In this document: one piece after another, positions 1 to 9,254 of the stretch
Numbering within the stretch: position 1 is the stretch's first letter
Layout: each line of letters begins with the position of its first letter
Source: SKKY01 sp965228015
Lineage (GTDB): Bacteria; Bacillota; Peptococcia; Peptococcales; SKKY01
DNA: 64,000 nucleotides
Assembly (NCBI GenBank): GCA_965228015.1
Contig: OZ245787.1
Coordinates: forward strand, 310,001-374,000
Reading direction: 5' to 3'
Position numbers and translations under genes: made by a program
The notes under the pieces: generated by a model
What the model saw: only the letters and a program-made list of their open reading frames with translations
The model's database searches: none
What the model was told of the DNA's origin: nothing

Positions 1-605
1 GCCGAACCTAGATTAATTTATGTTCACGAAGGTAAGTGAAAGGTAAGTAAAGATAAATATGAATTAATAAATCCCAGATACTTTAGTGGCCTCTACCAAG
101 ATAGTGCTGATTTATGGCTTGAAGTAGCTGATTATATTGATAGCAACTATGAAGAAGAAACTATCGAAAAGATATATTTATCAGGAGATGGAGCCAACTG
201 GATAAAACAAGGCAAAGAATGGATTAAAGATAGTATCTATGTTTTAGATAGATACTATTTGTCGAAATATATAAAGAAGGCAACTGCTCATATGAAAGGC
301 ACACACCAAATGATGTGGTATTACATAAATACGAAAAGGAAAGATTTCGTAAAAGATTTATTCAAAGCAATAATTGAAGAAACAGAATCAGAAACAAAAA
401 ATAGAAGCAATAAAAGATGCTAGAAGTTATGTGTTAAATAATTGGGAAGGTATAATGAATCAATATGACCCGGATTATATAGGCTGTAGCACAGAAGGCC
501 ATATTAGTCATATATTATCTGCAAGATTAAGTTCAAGGCCTCTAAGCTGGTGCAGAGAAGGTGTTGATCAAATGTCACGTCTGAGGGCTTTTAAGGCTAA
601 TTCAG
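1..605 (+). mobile_element. ISLre2-family element, copy A (truncated at both ends)
   Basis: This is the 3' part of the same element found complete at 7623-9171, 22073-24880 and 56328-57879, and it is nearly identical to them. The left part lies off the window. The right end is missing: similarity stops at about 605-611, where IS3 copy A starts, and the last roughly 240 bp of the element including the right inverted repeat are absent. The two elements share the short string gtaatg at the junction, so the exact crossover point is ambiguous by six bases. Confidence 0.9.
1..605 (+). pseudogene. ISLre2 transposase (UPF0236 family), 3' fragment of copy A
   Basis: The reading frame gives the ISLre2/UPF0236 transposase from VHEGK onward: ELINPRYFSGLY, then LSGDGANWIKQGKEWI, then the C-terminal CSTEGHISHILS block. 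An in-frame TGA at 37-39 follows VHEGK, as in all other copies here. A run of six A near 396-401 shifts the frame; copy B has five A there and stays in frame. The C-terminus is removed by IS3 copy A. It cannot encode a working transposase by standard decoding. Confidence 0.88.
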
Positions 606-677
606 GTAATGGTATAGTCTTATTGTAACACCTAGTACGGATAATATATAATAAACCCGAACTAGGAGGATTACAAA

Positions 678-980
678 ATGAGCAAACGTTACGATTTAGA
701 ATTCAAGAAGGAGGTTGTACGTGAATATCTAAAAAGCAAAAGCCTTGGTGATCTTTTTGCAACCTATGGTGTATCAAAATCAACAATGTCCGGATGGATA
801 AAAAAATACAGCGAAGAATGTCATTACACAAAACCACAAAATAAAGAAAATGCAATATCACCAGAGGAATATAGAGCGCTTAACAAGAAGCTTATGGAAC
901 TTTAAAAGGAAAATGACTTCCTAAAAAAGCAGCGGCATTCTTCGCAAAGGAAATCGATTAGTGGTATATCGGTTCATTGA
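678..980 (+). pseudogene. IS3 orfA (HTH protein), copy A, broken
   Basis: The frame starts after a good AGGAGG and encodes the orfA helix-turn-helix (EFKKEVVREYL, SLGDLFATYGVSKSTMSGWIKK). An in-frame TAA at 903-905 replaces the CAA found in copy C. Downstream the run of six A in CTAAAAAAGC leaves the frame reading HSSQRKSIS, whereas the family motif KKAAAFFAKE is in the -1 frame; seven A would restore it. The protein therefore stops at 75 residues instead of about 100. Confidence 0.85.
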
Positions 981-1818
981 TGCCTATAAACTTGAGTTTG
1001 GATTGTGCTGGTTATGCCGCAAGTTCAACCTCTCTCCGAATATGTACTACAATTACTTAAAGAACAGAAAATCCACGTATCGTGAAGGAAAGGCTAAAGT
1101 TCAAGAAAACATAAAAAGTATTTATTACAATAATGGACGCATTATTGGCCATAGGTGGATGGTCACTTTTCTTGCAAGGCAAAATATATTTATTAGTAAG
1201 ACAACAACACATAAGTATATGAACAAGGAATTAAACCTGCATGCAATCACTGTAAGAAAAAGGCCCAAATATGTAAAAGGTAAAAAGAACAAAGTATTTC
1301 CCAATATTCTTAATCAAAATTTCTCTGTCACAGAAAGAAATAAAGTATGGTGTACTGATTTCACCTATATAAGATTAACAAACGGTAAAATGCGTTATAA
1401 TTGTATTATTATAGATTTAGCAAAAAGGGAAGCAATAGCAACGGTTAACTCAAAATGAATCAACTCAGATCTGGCAATAGAAGCCTTGTCTAAAACTCTT
1501 GAAAGAGAGAGCCCAGATGAAGGGTTAGTCTTACATTCAGATCAGAGGGTACAGTTCACCTCATGGGCTTTCGTAGAGTACTGCAAAAGCCAAGGAATAA
1601 GGCAAAGCATGAGTAAAACAGGTTGCCCATATGATAACGCTCCAATGGAGAGATTTTATAAATCACTTAAGTCAGAGCTTATTTACTACCAAAAATTTGA
1701 AACCGACCTACAATTAGATGAAACTATCAATAAATATGTTTATGTGTGGTACAACCACATTCGACCTCATTCATACAATGGAGGGCTGACTCCATTTGAA
1801 GCACGAAATATAAACTGA
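961..1818 (+). pseudogene. IS3 orfB (DDE integrase-type transposase), copy A, broken by TGA
   Basis: This is an rve-type transposase: FGLCWLCRKFNLSPNMYYNYLKNR near the start, then the DDE segments WCTDFTYI, LHSDQ and DNAPMERF. An in-frame TGA at 1456-1458 (NSK-stop-INSDLAIEAL) separates the first catalytic Asp from the second Asp and the Glu, so neither half can be active alone. The TGA is at the same codon in copies B and C. This copy also has QR where the other two have QG after the second Asp. Confidence 0.88.
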
Positions 1819-1860
1819 TTTTCCGTACTTAGTGTTACAAAGATGCTTGACCATTACATC

Positions 1861-1950
1861 TCCAGAGAAAAAGAAAAGGACATTGAATCAGAAGAAGTTT
1901 CTAATTGTTCTAAAATTATCCCTTTAAAACCAATTAATTTTTTAATATAA
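1861..1950 (+). other. possible 3' fragment of a lost gene
   Basis: Directly after the IS3 right end an open frame reads about 29 residues (REKEKDIESEEVSN, then IIPLKPINFLI) to a TAA at 1948-1950. It has no start of its own, and its amino-acid composition looks coding. It may be the tail of a gene removed by the event that placed IS3 here. I do not recognise the family. Confidence 0.3.
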
Positions 1951-2036
1951 TAGTTATTACAGAGCATAAGTAAACTCCTCCTTAGATTACAGTGGGTGTT
2001 CTCTAATATGGATTTACCCAATGCTCTGTATTTTTT
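1945..2036 (+). ncRNA. candidate small RNA with CU-rich (anti-SD-like) segment
   Basis: A TATAAT box at 1945-1950 is followed by CAGAGCAT (1960-1967), which is a perfect 8-base complement of ATGCTCTG (2021-2028); the latter runs straight into TATTTTTT. Inside, TGGGT and ACCCA form a second helix stacked on the first. The 5' side then leaves about 25 unpaired bases holding CTCCTCCTT, which is complementary to AGGAGG-type ribosome binding sites. The layout resembles C-rich-loop small RNAs of Bacillota, or it may be a leader or attenuator for yebC. No known riboswitch family was recognised. Confidence 0.35.
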
Positions 2037-2091
2037 CGCAAAAAAATGTCAGAATGGTTTTTACCACCCCAACATTTATTGTAGAACCGGT

Positions 2092-2119
2092 AAAAAAAGG
2101 CTGAGAAGCCTCTTTTTTG
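2092..2119 (+). terminator. probable intrinsic terminator upstream of yebC
   Basis: A short GGCT-GAGA-AGCC hairpin is flanked by a run of seven A on the left and TCTTTTTT on the right. It could work on both strands and would insulate yebC from transcription coming from the IS block. Confidence 0.5.
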
Positions 2120-2163
2120 CATAATTATAAAATTTATAAATTTTTTGTAAAGGTGGAGTAATA

Positions 2164-2919
2164 ATGTCAGGACACTCAAAATGGGCTACTACAAAACACA
2201 GAAAAGCAAAAGTTGATAGTGCCAGAGGAAAGATTTTTACAAAGTTATCTAAGGAAATAATGGTAGCAGCAAAATTAGGAGGAGATAATCCGGAAGGCAA
2301 TTTCAGATTAAGAATTGCTATTGAAAAAGCCAGAGAAAATAATATGCCTGCTGATAATATAAAAAGAGCGGTTCAAAAAGGTGCAGGAGGAATGGAGGGG
2401 GAAAACTATGAAGAAATGGTTTATGAAGGATATGGCTCCTCTGGCACTGCAGTAATAATGGAGCTAATGACAAATAATCGTAACCGTACTGCAGGAGAAA
2501 TAAGACATATACTAGATAAAAATGGTGGTAATTTAGGAGAAACTGGCTGCGTAAGCTGGATGTTTGACCGTCTTGGTTATATCGAAGTTGAAAAAGATAA
2601 AGTGAAAATGGATGAAGAAGAATTTACTCTTTATGCTATTGAAAAAGGTGCAGATGATTTAAAAATAAAAGATGATATTTATGAAATATATGTTCAAATA
2701 GAAAATTTAGAAAATGTCAGAAAAGAGATTTTAAATGACGGGATTGAAATAAAAGAAGCAACTCTTTCAATGGTTCCTAAGAATTTAGTTATAGTTGAAG
2801 ACATTGAACAAGCTAAAAAAGTAATTAAATTATTAGAAACTCTTGAAGACCATGATGATGTTCAAAACCTTTATGCTAATGTTGAAATTCTAGAAGAAGT
2901 TCTTGAAGCATTAGAGTAA
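2164..2919 (+). CDS. yebC: YebC/PmpR-family protein (TACO1-like)
   Basis: The 251-residue protein begins with the family hallmark MSGHSKWATTKHRKAK and keeps the full length of the family. YebC-type proteins assist translation of proline-rich stretches or act as DNA-binding regulators; which role applies here cannot be told from sequence. The start is the ATG 6 bases after GGTGGAG. It lies directly upstream of ruvCAB, the usual arrangement in Bacillota, but the 72-base gap holds a separate ruvC promoter. The frame is intact and core-like in composition. Confidence 0.95.
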   Translation: MSGHSKWATTKHRKAKVDSARGKIFTKLSKEIMVAAKLGGDNPEGNFRLRIAIEKARENNMPADNIKRAVQKGAGGMEGENYEEMVYEGYGSSGTAVIMELMTNNRNRTAGEIRHILDKNGGNLGETGCVSWMFDRLGYIEVEKDKVKMDEEEFTLYAIEKGADDLKIKDDIYEIYVQIENLENVRKEILNDGIEIKEATLSMVPKNLVIVEDIEQAKKVIKLLETLEDHDDVQNLYANVEILEEVLEALE

Positions 2920-2927
2920 GAAAACCT

Positions 2928-2973
2928 TTGCTAAAATTCCTTAGATAGTGGATAATATAAGAAAGAATGTTCG
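2928..2973 (+). promoter_or_regulatory. ruvC promoter with LexA-like half-palindrome
   Basis: TTGCTA (2928-2933) and GATAAT (2951-2956) are spaced 17 bases apart. AGAAAGAATGTTCG (2960-2973) overlaps the expected start of transcription and keeps the right half (GTTCG) of the Gram-positive LexA box CGAACnnnnGTTCG; the left half is degenerate. ruvCAB is a known SOS target in many bacteria. In addition AAAATTCCTT (2933-2942) can pair with AAGGAATTTT just before the ruvC ATG, which would cover the ribosome binding site. Confidence 0.45.
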
Positions 2974-2991
2974 TAAAAAAGGAATTTTGTT

Positions 2992-3486
2992 ATGAGAATA
3001 TTAGGAATTGATCCAGGAACTGCAATAATGGGTTATAGTATTTTAGACAAAGAAGGTAATCGTCTGAAAGCTATTGAATACGGCTGTATTTATACCGACA
3101 GTTCCTGGCCCTTATGTAAAAGACTGGGCAAAATTTATACCGAAGTAACTAATTTAATAAAAGAATATCAGCCAGGTCACTTAGCTGTTGAAGAACTTTT
3201 TTTTAATACTAATGCAAAAACTGCTTTAAGTGTAGGGCATTCCAGGGGTGTTATTTTATTAGCCGGAGAACAGCATAATCTTGTTATTGAAGGTTATACA
3301 CCAATTCAAGTAAAACAAGCTGTTGCAGGTTATGGCAGAGCTGAAAAAATGCAGGTGCAAAAAATGGTTAAAACTATTCTCTACCTTGAAGAAGTTCCTA
3401 AACCTGATGATGCTGCCGATGCCCTTGCTGTTGCTATCTGCCATAGTCAGTCATACTCAACAAAAAGAATAATAAGAGGTATATAA
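2992..3486 (+). CDS. ruvC: Holliday junction endonuclease RuvC
   Basis: RuvC cuts Holliday junctions symmetrically during recombinational repair. The 164-residue protein has normal family length, with the N-terminal ILGIDPGT motif carrying the first catalytic Asp, the VEELFFNTNAKTAL segment with the catalytic Glu pair, and the C-terminal PDDAADALAVAICH segment with the remaining acidic residues. Its stop overlaps the ruvA start (TAATG), which suggests translational coupling. It heads ruvC-ruvA-ruvB, so the whole junction-processing machine is made together. Confidence 0.97.
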   Translation: MRILGIDPGTAIMGYSILDKEGNRLKAIEYGCIYTDSSWPLCKRLGKIYTEVTNLIKEYQPGHLAVEELFFNTNAKTALSVGHSRGVILLAGEQHNLVIEGYTPIQVKQAVAGYGRAEKMQVQKMVKTILYLEEVPKPDDAADALAVAICHSQSYSTKRIIRGI

Positions 3487-4100
3487 TGATAGGATATTTA
3501 AAAGGAACATTAATTGATAAAGATGATAAAACTCTTCTTGTATTAGTAGATAAGGTTGGTTTTACTGTATATGTACCTGAAAAAGAAATATCTTTTATTA
3601 AAGTAGGTTCAGATATAGAATTATTTACTGAATTGGTTGTCAGAGAAAATGAAATGCATCTTTATGGTTTCCTGACAAAAGAAGAGAAGGAAATGTTCAA
3701 TATATTAAATGAAGTATCAGGTATAGGACCCAGAAGCAGTATCTCTATTATTTCATTTCTTGATATTAATACTTTAAGTAAAGCAGTTATAAATGAAGAT
3801 ATAAATGCTTTGGTTAAACTCCCGGGCATAGGTAAGAAAACAGCACAAAGAATTATTTTGGATATCAAAGAGAAGCTGGTAAAAAGAGGCAATTTTGACA
3901 GCCAAAATATAAGTGAAAATAAATATTCTGCTCAGGAAAAAGACAAATTATTTTTTGTATTTGATTCTCTTGAAGCTTTAGGATACTCAAATAAAGAAAT
4001 TTTGCATATTTTGCCGGAACTGGAAAATAAAAAAGATCTTTCAGAGCAGGAAATTATTAAATCAGCATTAAAAATCTTATCCGGAAGGCAGGAGGAATAA
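3486..4100 (+). CDS. ruvA: Holliday junction branch-migration protein RuvA
   Basis: RuvA is the junction-binding tetramer that recruits the RuvB motor. The 204 residues show an N-terminal OB-fold (MIGYLKGTLIDKDDKTLLV), then helix-hairpin-helix motifs including SGIGPRSS and LPGIGKKTAQRIILDIKEKL, and a flexible linker leading to the small C-terminal domain that contacts RuvB. The start overlaps the ruvC stop and the stop lies directly before the ruvB ATG. All three genes are complete. Confidence 0.97.
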   Translation: MIGYLKGTLIDKDDKTLLVLVDKVGFTVYVPEKEISFIKVGSDIELFTELVVRENEMHLYGFLTKEEKEMFNILNEVSGIGPRSSISIISFLDINTLSKAVINEDINALVKLPGIGKKTAQRIILDIKEKLVKRGNFDSQNISENKYSAQEKDKLFFVFDSLEALGYSNKEILHILPELENKKDLSEQEIIKSALKILSGRQEE

Positions 4101-5096
4101 ATGGAAGACAGAATTGTTTCTCCGGGAACACTAAGGGAAGAAGAAAATTTAGAAATACGCCCTAAATTTTTAGAAGACTATATCGGTCAGGAAAAAATCA
4201 AGGGTTTAATGAAAATATATATAGAAGCAGCCAAGTTAAGAGGTGATGCTCTTGATCATGTACTCCTTTATGGACCTCCGGGACTTGGAAAAACAACTTT
4301 AGCAAATATAATTGCAAATGAAATTAACTCCAGCATAAAAATTACATCAGGTCCTGCATTAGAAAGGGCTGGTGATTTGGCAGCAATTTTAACAAATTTG
4401 GAACCCTACGATGTTCTTTTTATTGATGAAGTTCACAGATTAAATAAAACTATTGAAGAAATTTTGTATTCAGCAATGGAAGATTTTTCTCTAGATATTA
4501 TTATTGGTAAAGGGCCAAGTGCTCGTTCATTACGTATTGACTTGCCCCCTTTTACATTAATTGGAGCTACAACAAGAGCGGGTTTATTAACATCTCCTCT
4601 TAGAGCAAGATTTGGAGTAGTTTCCCGTTTGGAGTACTATTCAGAAAGTGAGCTTACTGAAATAGTAAAAAGAAGCTCAAGAGTTTTAAACACAATAATT
4701 AGTGAAGAAGGAGCTGCAGAAATTGCCAGAAGATCCAGAGGGACTCCAAGAATTGCTAATCGTATTCTAAGAAGAATCAGAGACTTTGCCATGGTAAAAT
4801 CTGATGGACAAATAGATATTCAAATAACCAAAGAAGGATTGACTATGTTGGAAATTGATCCAATTGGTTTAGATCAACTTGATAAAAAAATGCTTGAAGC
4901 AATAATTCATAAGTTTAACGGAGGGCCGGTTGGTTTAGATACATTAAGCGCAACTATTAGTGAAGACGCTGATACCATTGGTGATGTTTATGAGCCCTTT
5001 TTATTGCAATTAGGCTTCATAAAAAGAACACCCCGGGGAAGGGTCTGCACAAAACTTGCCTATGATCACTTGGAAACACCCTATAATGAGGAGTAA
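4101..5096 (+). CDS. ruvB: Holliday junction branch-migration ATPase RuvB
   Basis: RuvB is the AAA+ motor that drives branch migration with RuvA. The 331 residues carry Walker A (YGPPGLGKTT), Walker B (VLFIDEVHRL), sensor 1 (IGATTRAGLLTSPLRARFG) and the arginine-finger region, followed by the C-terminal winged helix (GPVGLDTLSATI). The ATG follows an AGGAGG at the end of ruvA. Three bases separate it from queA, so the operon continues into queuosine synthesis. Confidence 0.98.
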   Translation: MEDRIVSPGTLREEENLEIRPKFLEDYIGQEKIKGLMKIYIEAAKLRGDALDHVLLYGPPGLGKTTLANIIANEINSSIKITSGPALERAGDLAAILTNLEPYDVLFIDEVHRLNKTIEEILYSAMEDFSLDIIIGKGPSARSLRIDLPPFTLIGATTRAGLLTSPLRARFGVVSRLEYYSESELTEIVKRSSRVLNTIISEEGAAEIARRSRGTPRIANRILRRIRDFAMVKSDGQIDIQITKEGLTMLEIDPIGLDQLDKKMLEAIIHKFNGGPVGLDTLSATISEDADTIGDVYEPFLLQLGFIKRTPRGRVCTKLAYDHLETPYNEE

Positions 5097-5098
5097 AA

Positions 5099-6124
5099 AT
5101 GAAAACAACTGATTTTGATTACTTTCTGCCAGAAGAGTTGATAGCACAACATCCTTTGGACGGGAGAGATGACTCAAGACTTTTAGTAATAGATAAAGAT
5201 AGTGGTAAAACAGAACATAAAAAAATTTCAGATATTATTGATTATCTTGATGAAAATGATTTTCTTGTAATTAACAGTACAAGGGTATTTCCAGCAAGAT
5301 TAATGGGAATAAAAAAAGAAACCGGAGCAAAAGCTGAGGTTTTTCTTCTTCATCCATCTTCTGAAGAAGATACCTGGGAATGCCTTGTAAGGCCCGGAAA
5401 GAAGTTGAAAGAAGGAACTATAATTAGCTTCGGGGATAACTTTTTTAGTGGAGAAGTTTTATCCAGAACCGAAACTGGCGGAAGAATTATTAAATTTAAT
5501 TATAAAGGTTCTTTTATGGAGGCAATAAGCAAAATTGGAGAAGTTCCCTTGCCACCTTATATTAAGGAAAAGATAGATGATCCTGAAAGGTATCAGACTG
5601 TTTATGCAAAAAATACTGGTTCCGTTGCAGCACCTACAGCAGGGTTGCATTTTACAAAGGAACTTTTTGAGAAAATTAAAAATAAAAAAATTGAAATAGC
5701 TGAAGTAACTCTTCATGTAGGCCTTGGAACCTTCCGACCTGTAAGTGCAGATAATATTCTTGAGCATAAAATACATGCAGAATTCTTTACAATTGACAAC
5801 GAAAATACAGCAAAAATAAATAATGCATTAAAAAATGGTAAAAGAATAATTGCGGTAGGTACAACAAGTACAAGAACCCTTGAGTCTGCGGTGGATAACA
5901 AACAAGTTGTTAAACAAGAAGGATGGACTGAAATTTTTATTTATCCAGGCTACGAGTTTAAAGCAATAAATGCTTTAATAACAAACTTTCATTTACCTAA
6001 ATCGACTTTATTAATGCTGGTTTCTGCCCTGGCAGGAAGAGAAAACATTTTAAAAGCATATTCTGAAGCTGTTCAGGAAAAATACAGATTTTTCAGCTTT
6101 GGAGATGCAATGTTTATAAAATAA
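5099..6124 (+). CDS. queA: S-adenosylmethionine:tRNA ribosyltransferase-isomerase QueA
   Basis: QueA transfers and isomerises the ribosyl moiety of SAM onto preQ1 in tRNA to give epoxyqueuosine. The 341 residues match the family throughout: FDYFLPEELIAQHP at the N-terminus, NSTRVFPARL, SVAAPTAGLHFT, HVGLGTFRPV and TNFHLPKSTLLMLVSA near the end. It is followed 18 bases later by tgt, which supplies its substrate, so two consecutive steps of tRNA queuosine formation are encoded together. No preQ1 riboswitch is visible upstream. Confidence 0.98.
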   Translation: MKTTDFDYFLPEELIAQHPLDGRDDSRLLVIDKDSGKTEHKKISDIIDYLDENDFLVINSTRVFPARLMGIKKETGAKAEVFLLHPSSEEDTWECLVRPGKKLKEGTIISFGDNFFSGEVLSRTETGGRIIKFNYKGSFMEAISKIGEVPLPPYIKEKIDDPERYQTVYAKNTGSVAAPTAGLHFTKELFEKIKNKKIEIAEVTLHVGLGTFRPVSADNILEHKIHAEFFTIDNENTAKINNALKNGKRIIAVGTTSTRTLESAVDNKQVVKQEGWTEIFIYPGYEFKAINALITNFHLPKSTLLMLVSALAGRENILKAYSEAVQEKYRFFSFGDAMFIK

Positions 6125-6142
6125 ACAATCAGGAGAATTAAA

Positions 6143-7246
<1,104 letters not shown>

Positions 7247-7280
7247 AATATATTTATAATATAAGGGAGGTTTTTATTTA

Positions 7281-7613
7281 ATGAGTCAAAATTTTATTGT
7301 TTTAGCAGCAATGTTTGGTTTTATGTATTTTCTGTTAATCAGACCACAAAAAAAACAAATGGAATCAAGAAAAAAAATGATGGAAGAGCTTACTGCAGGA
7401 GATAAGGTTTCAACAATTGGAGGAATAAAAGGTACTATCAAAATGGTAATGGAAGATACAGTTATTTTAGAAATAGCTGATAATGTAAATGTTGAATTAT
7501 TAAAAACAGCAGTTGGAAGTGCCCTGACTGATGATGAAGAAGAAGACGAAGAAGAAAATGATGAATATGAAGAAAATGAAGAAACAGAAACAAAAGAAGA
7601 AAAGACTCTGTAA
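7281..7613 (+). CDS. yajC: Sec translocase accessory protein YajC
   Basis: YajC is a single-span membrane protein associated with SecDF. The 110 residues contain an N-terminal membrane segment (FIVLAAMFGFMYFLLI), the family RPQKKQ motif and the soluble DUF219 domain (LTAGDKVSTIGGIKG), then a long acidic tail of Glu and Asp from about residue 85. It would normally sit next to secD; here ISLre2 copy B separates them. AGGGAGG precedes the ATG. Confidence 0.93.
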   Translation: MSQNFIVLAAMFGFMYFLLIRPQKKQMESRKKMMEELTAGDKVSTIGGIKGTIKMVMEDTVILEIADNVNVELLKTAVGSALTDDEEEDEEENDEYEENEETETKEEKTL

Positions 7614-7622
7614 ACAGAAGCA

Positions 7623-9171
7623 GTTAGTGTAAAATAATTATGGGTAAAAAACAAAAAATATTAGAGCAACTCCTTATGTTACAATTAAATCGCTAAACCA
7701 AATCGCAAAAAAGGAGAAATTCTAATGAATAATATTATACATGAAATTGCAACTAAAATCAGTAAAGAAATAGCAGAAAATATGGAAACAACTTTAATTG
7801 AGGGAAATAATATATCTGAATTCATTTTAAAAACCAAAAAAAATGCTGGATGAAGTTGGGGTTGCAATTACAGAAAAAGTACTTGAAACTGTAGATATTT
7901 TAGTTAAAAAAGATTGTGCAAGAAAAAGAGACTGGAAAATAAAGGAAACAAAGTCGAAGAAAAGTTTGGCGACGATATTTGGTGAAGTAACCTATAAAAG
8001 AACATATTATGTTCATAAAATTACCGGTGAATATAAATACTTATCTGATGAAGCTGTTGGTATTGAAGCAAATGACAGAATGGATATATTGCTAGAATCA
8101 ATGTTAATAGAAGAAGCAATAGAGATACCATACAGAAAAAGTAGCGAAAAAATATCGAAGAATGTGTATCTTACTGGTCAAACAGTAATGAATTCTATTA
8201 GAAAGCTTAAAGATATTTCTAATCATGCAGCACCAGTGAAAAAACTGATTCTCAAGCTAAGATTTTGTACATCGAAGCTGATGAAGATCATGTTTCACTT
8301 CAAAGAGGAACATGTGCCGAACCTAGATTAATTTATGTTCACGAAGGTAAGTGAAAGGTAAGTAAAGATAGATATGAATTAATAAATCCCAGATACTTTA
8401 GTGGTCTCTACCAAGATAGTGCTGATTTATGGCTTGAAGTAGCTGATTATATTGATAGCAACTATGAAGAAGAAACTATTGAAAAGATATATTTATCAGG
8501 AGATGGAGCCAACTGGATAAAACAAGGCAAAGAATGGATTAAAGATAGTATCTATGTTTTAGATAGATACTATTTGTCGAAATATATAAAGAAGGCAACT
8601 GCTCATATGAAAGGCACACACCAAATGATGTGGTATTACATAAATACGAAAAGGAAAGATTTCGTAAAAGATTTATTCAAAGCAATAATTGAAGAAACAG
8701 AATCAGAAACAAAAATAGAAGCAATAAAAGATGCTAGAAGTTATGTGTTAAATAATTGGGAAGGTATAATGAATCAATATGACCCGGATTATATAGGTTG
8801 TAGCACAGAAGGCCATATTAGTCATATATTATCTGCAAGATTAAGTTCAAAGCCTCTAAGCTGGTGCAGAGAAGGTATTGATCAAATGTCACGTCTGAGG
8901 GCTTTTAAGGCTAATTCAGGTGATGTATATGATTTAGTAAAAGAAAGAAGCAAGAAAAACAGAAACAAGAATCATAAAATTAGAAAGCCGTGTTATAAAA
9001 AAAGCTACGAACCTAATATCAGATGAGAAATTCGGCAATGTGCCAGTAGTTTTAACTGGTAAGAGAACTTGGAAAAGAGAATTATTTAAAAGGATAGCGA
9101 GTGCGATTTAGCACGTAATACATACAAGGGGTTTTTTATTCTTTTAAAACCCATAATTAATTGACACGATC
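7623..9171 (+). mobile_element. ISLre2-family element, copy B
   Basis: The 1549 bp element is bounded by imperfect inverted repeats: GTTAGTGTAAAATAATTATG at the left and the reverse complement of TAATTAATTGACACGATC at the right. It carries one broken transposase gene and an AT-rich inverted repeat (GGGTTTT...AAAACCC) near the right end. The flanking nine bases match 6 of 9 (acagaagca, gcagaggct), a probable decayed target duplication. It lies between yajC and secD. Confidence 0.93.
7725..9111 (+). pseudogene. ISLre2 transposase (UPF0236 family), copy B, broken
   Basis: From the ATG the frame reads MNNIIHEIATKISKEIAENM, then is lost at a run of eight A near 7838 (copies C and D have seven). 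It is lost again near 8240 (six A instead of seven), meets the shared TGA at 8352-8354 after VHEGK, and shifts once more near 9000 (seven A; copy C has six). The 8707-8718 region is in frame here, unlike the other copies. At least four lesions prevent a full transposase. Confidence 0.9.
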
Positions 9172-9187
9172 GCAGAGGCTTTTTTAT

Positions 9188-9216
9188 TTGAAAATATTAT
9201 TCAACAGGTATATAAT
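9188..9216 (+). promoter_or_regulatory. secDF promoter
   Basis: TTGAAA (9188-9193) and a perfect TATAAT (9211-9216) are 17 bases apart, just downstream of the ISLre2 right end and about 40 bases before the secD ATG. Because the promoter is on the secD side, the insertion need not block secDF expression. Confidence 0.7.
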
Positions 9217-9254
9217 AATATGGTGTTATTTGAAGCATTAGGAGGAAATAAGAA

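Larger units (their letters stand above)
606..1858 (+). mobile_element. IS3-family insertion sequence, copy A
   Basis: The element is about 1253 bp with two overlapping transposase frames. Left end GTAATGGTATAG and right end CCATTACA are imperfect inverted repeats; reading inward from both ends gives GTAATGGT, then TTGTAACAC, then AGTACGG. Two further copies lie at 22190-23443 and 52610-53862. Left flank is ISLre2 interior and right flank is unrelated sequence, with no target duplication, so a deletion or recombination next to the element is likely. This copy also lacks the first T of the TGTAATGG terminus. Confidence 0.92.

Noticed and set aside
5050..5110. preQ1 riboswitch before queA
   Set aside because: Only three bases separate ruvB and queA; no room and no pattern for an aptamer.
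7286..7654. Serine-rich 122-codon open frame on the - strand
   Set aside because: It is the reverse complement of the acidic yajC tail (GAA/GAT repeats) and has no homology or SD of its own.
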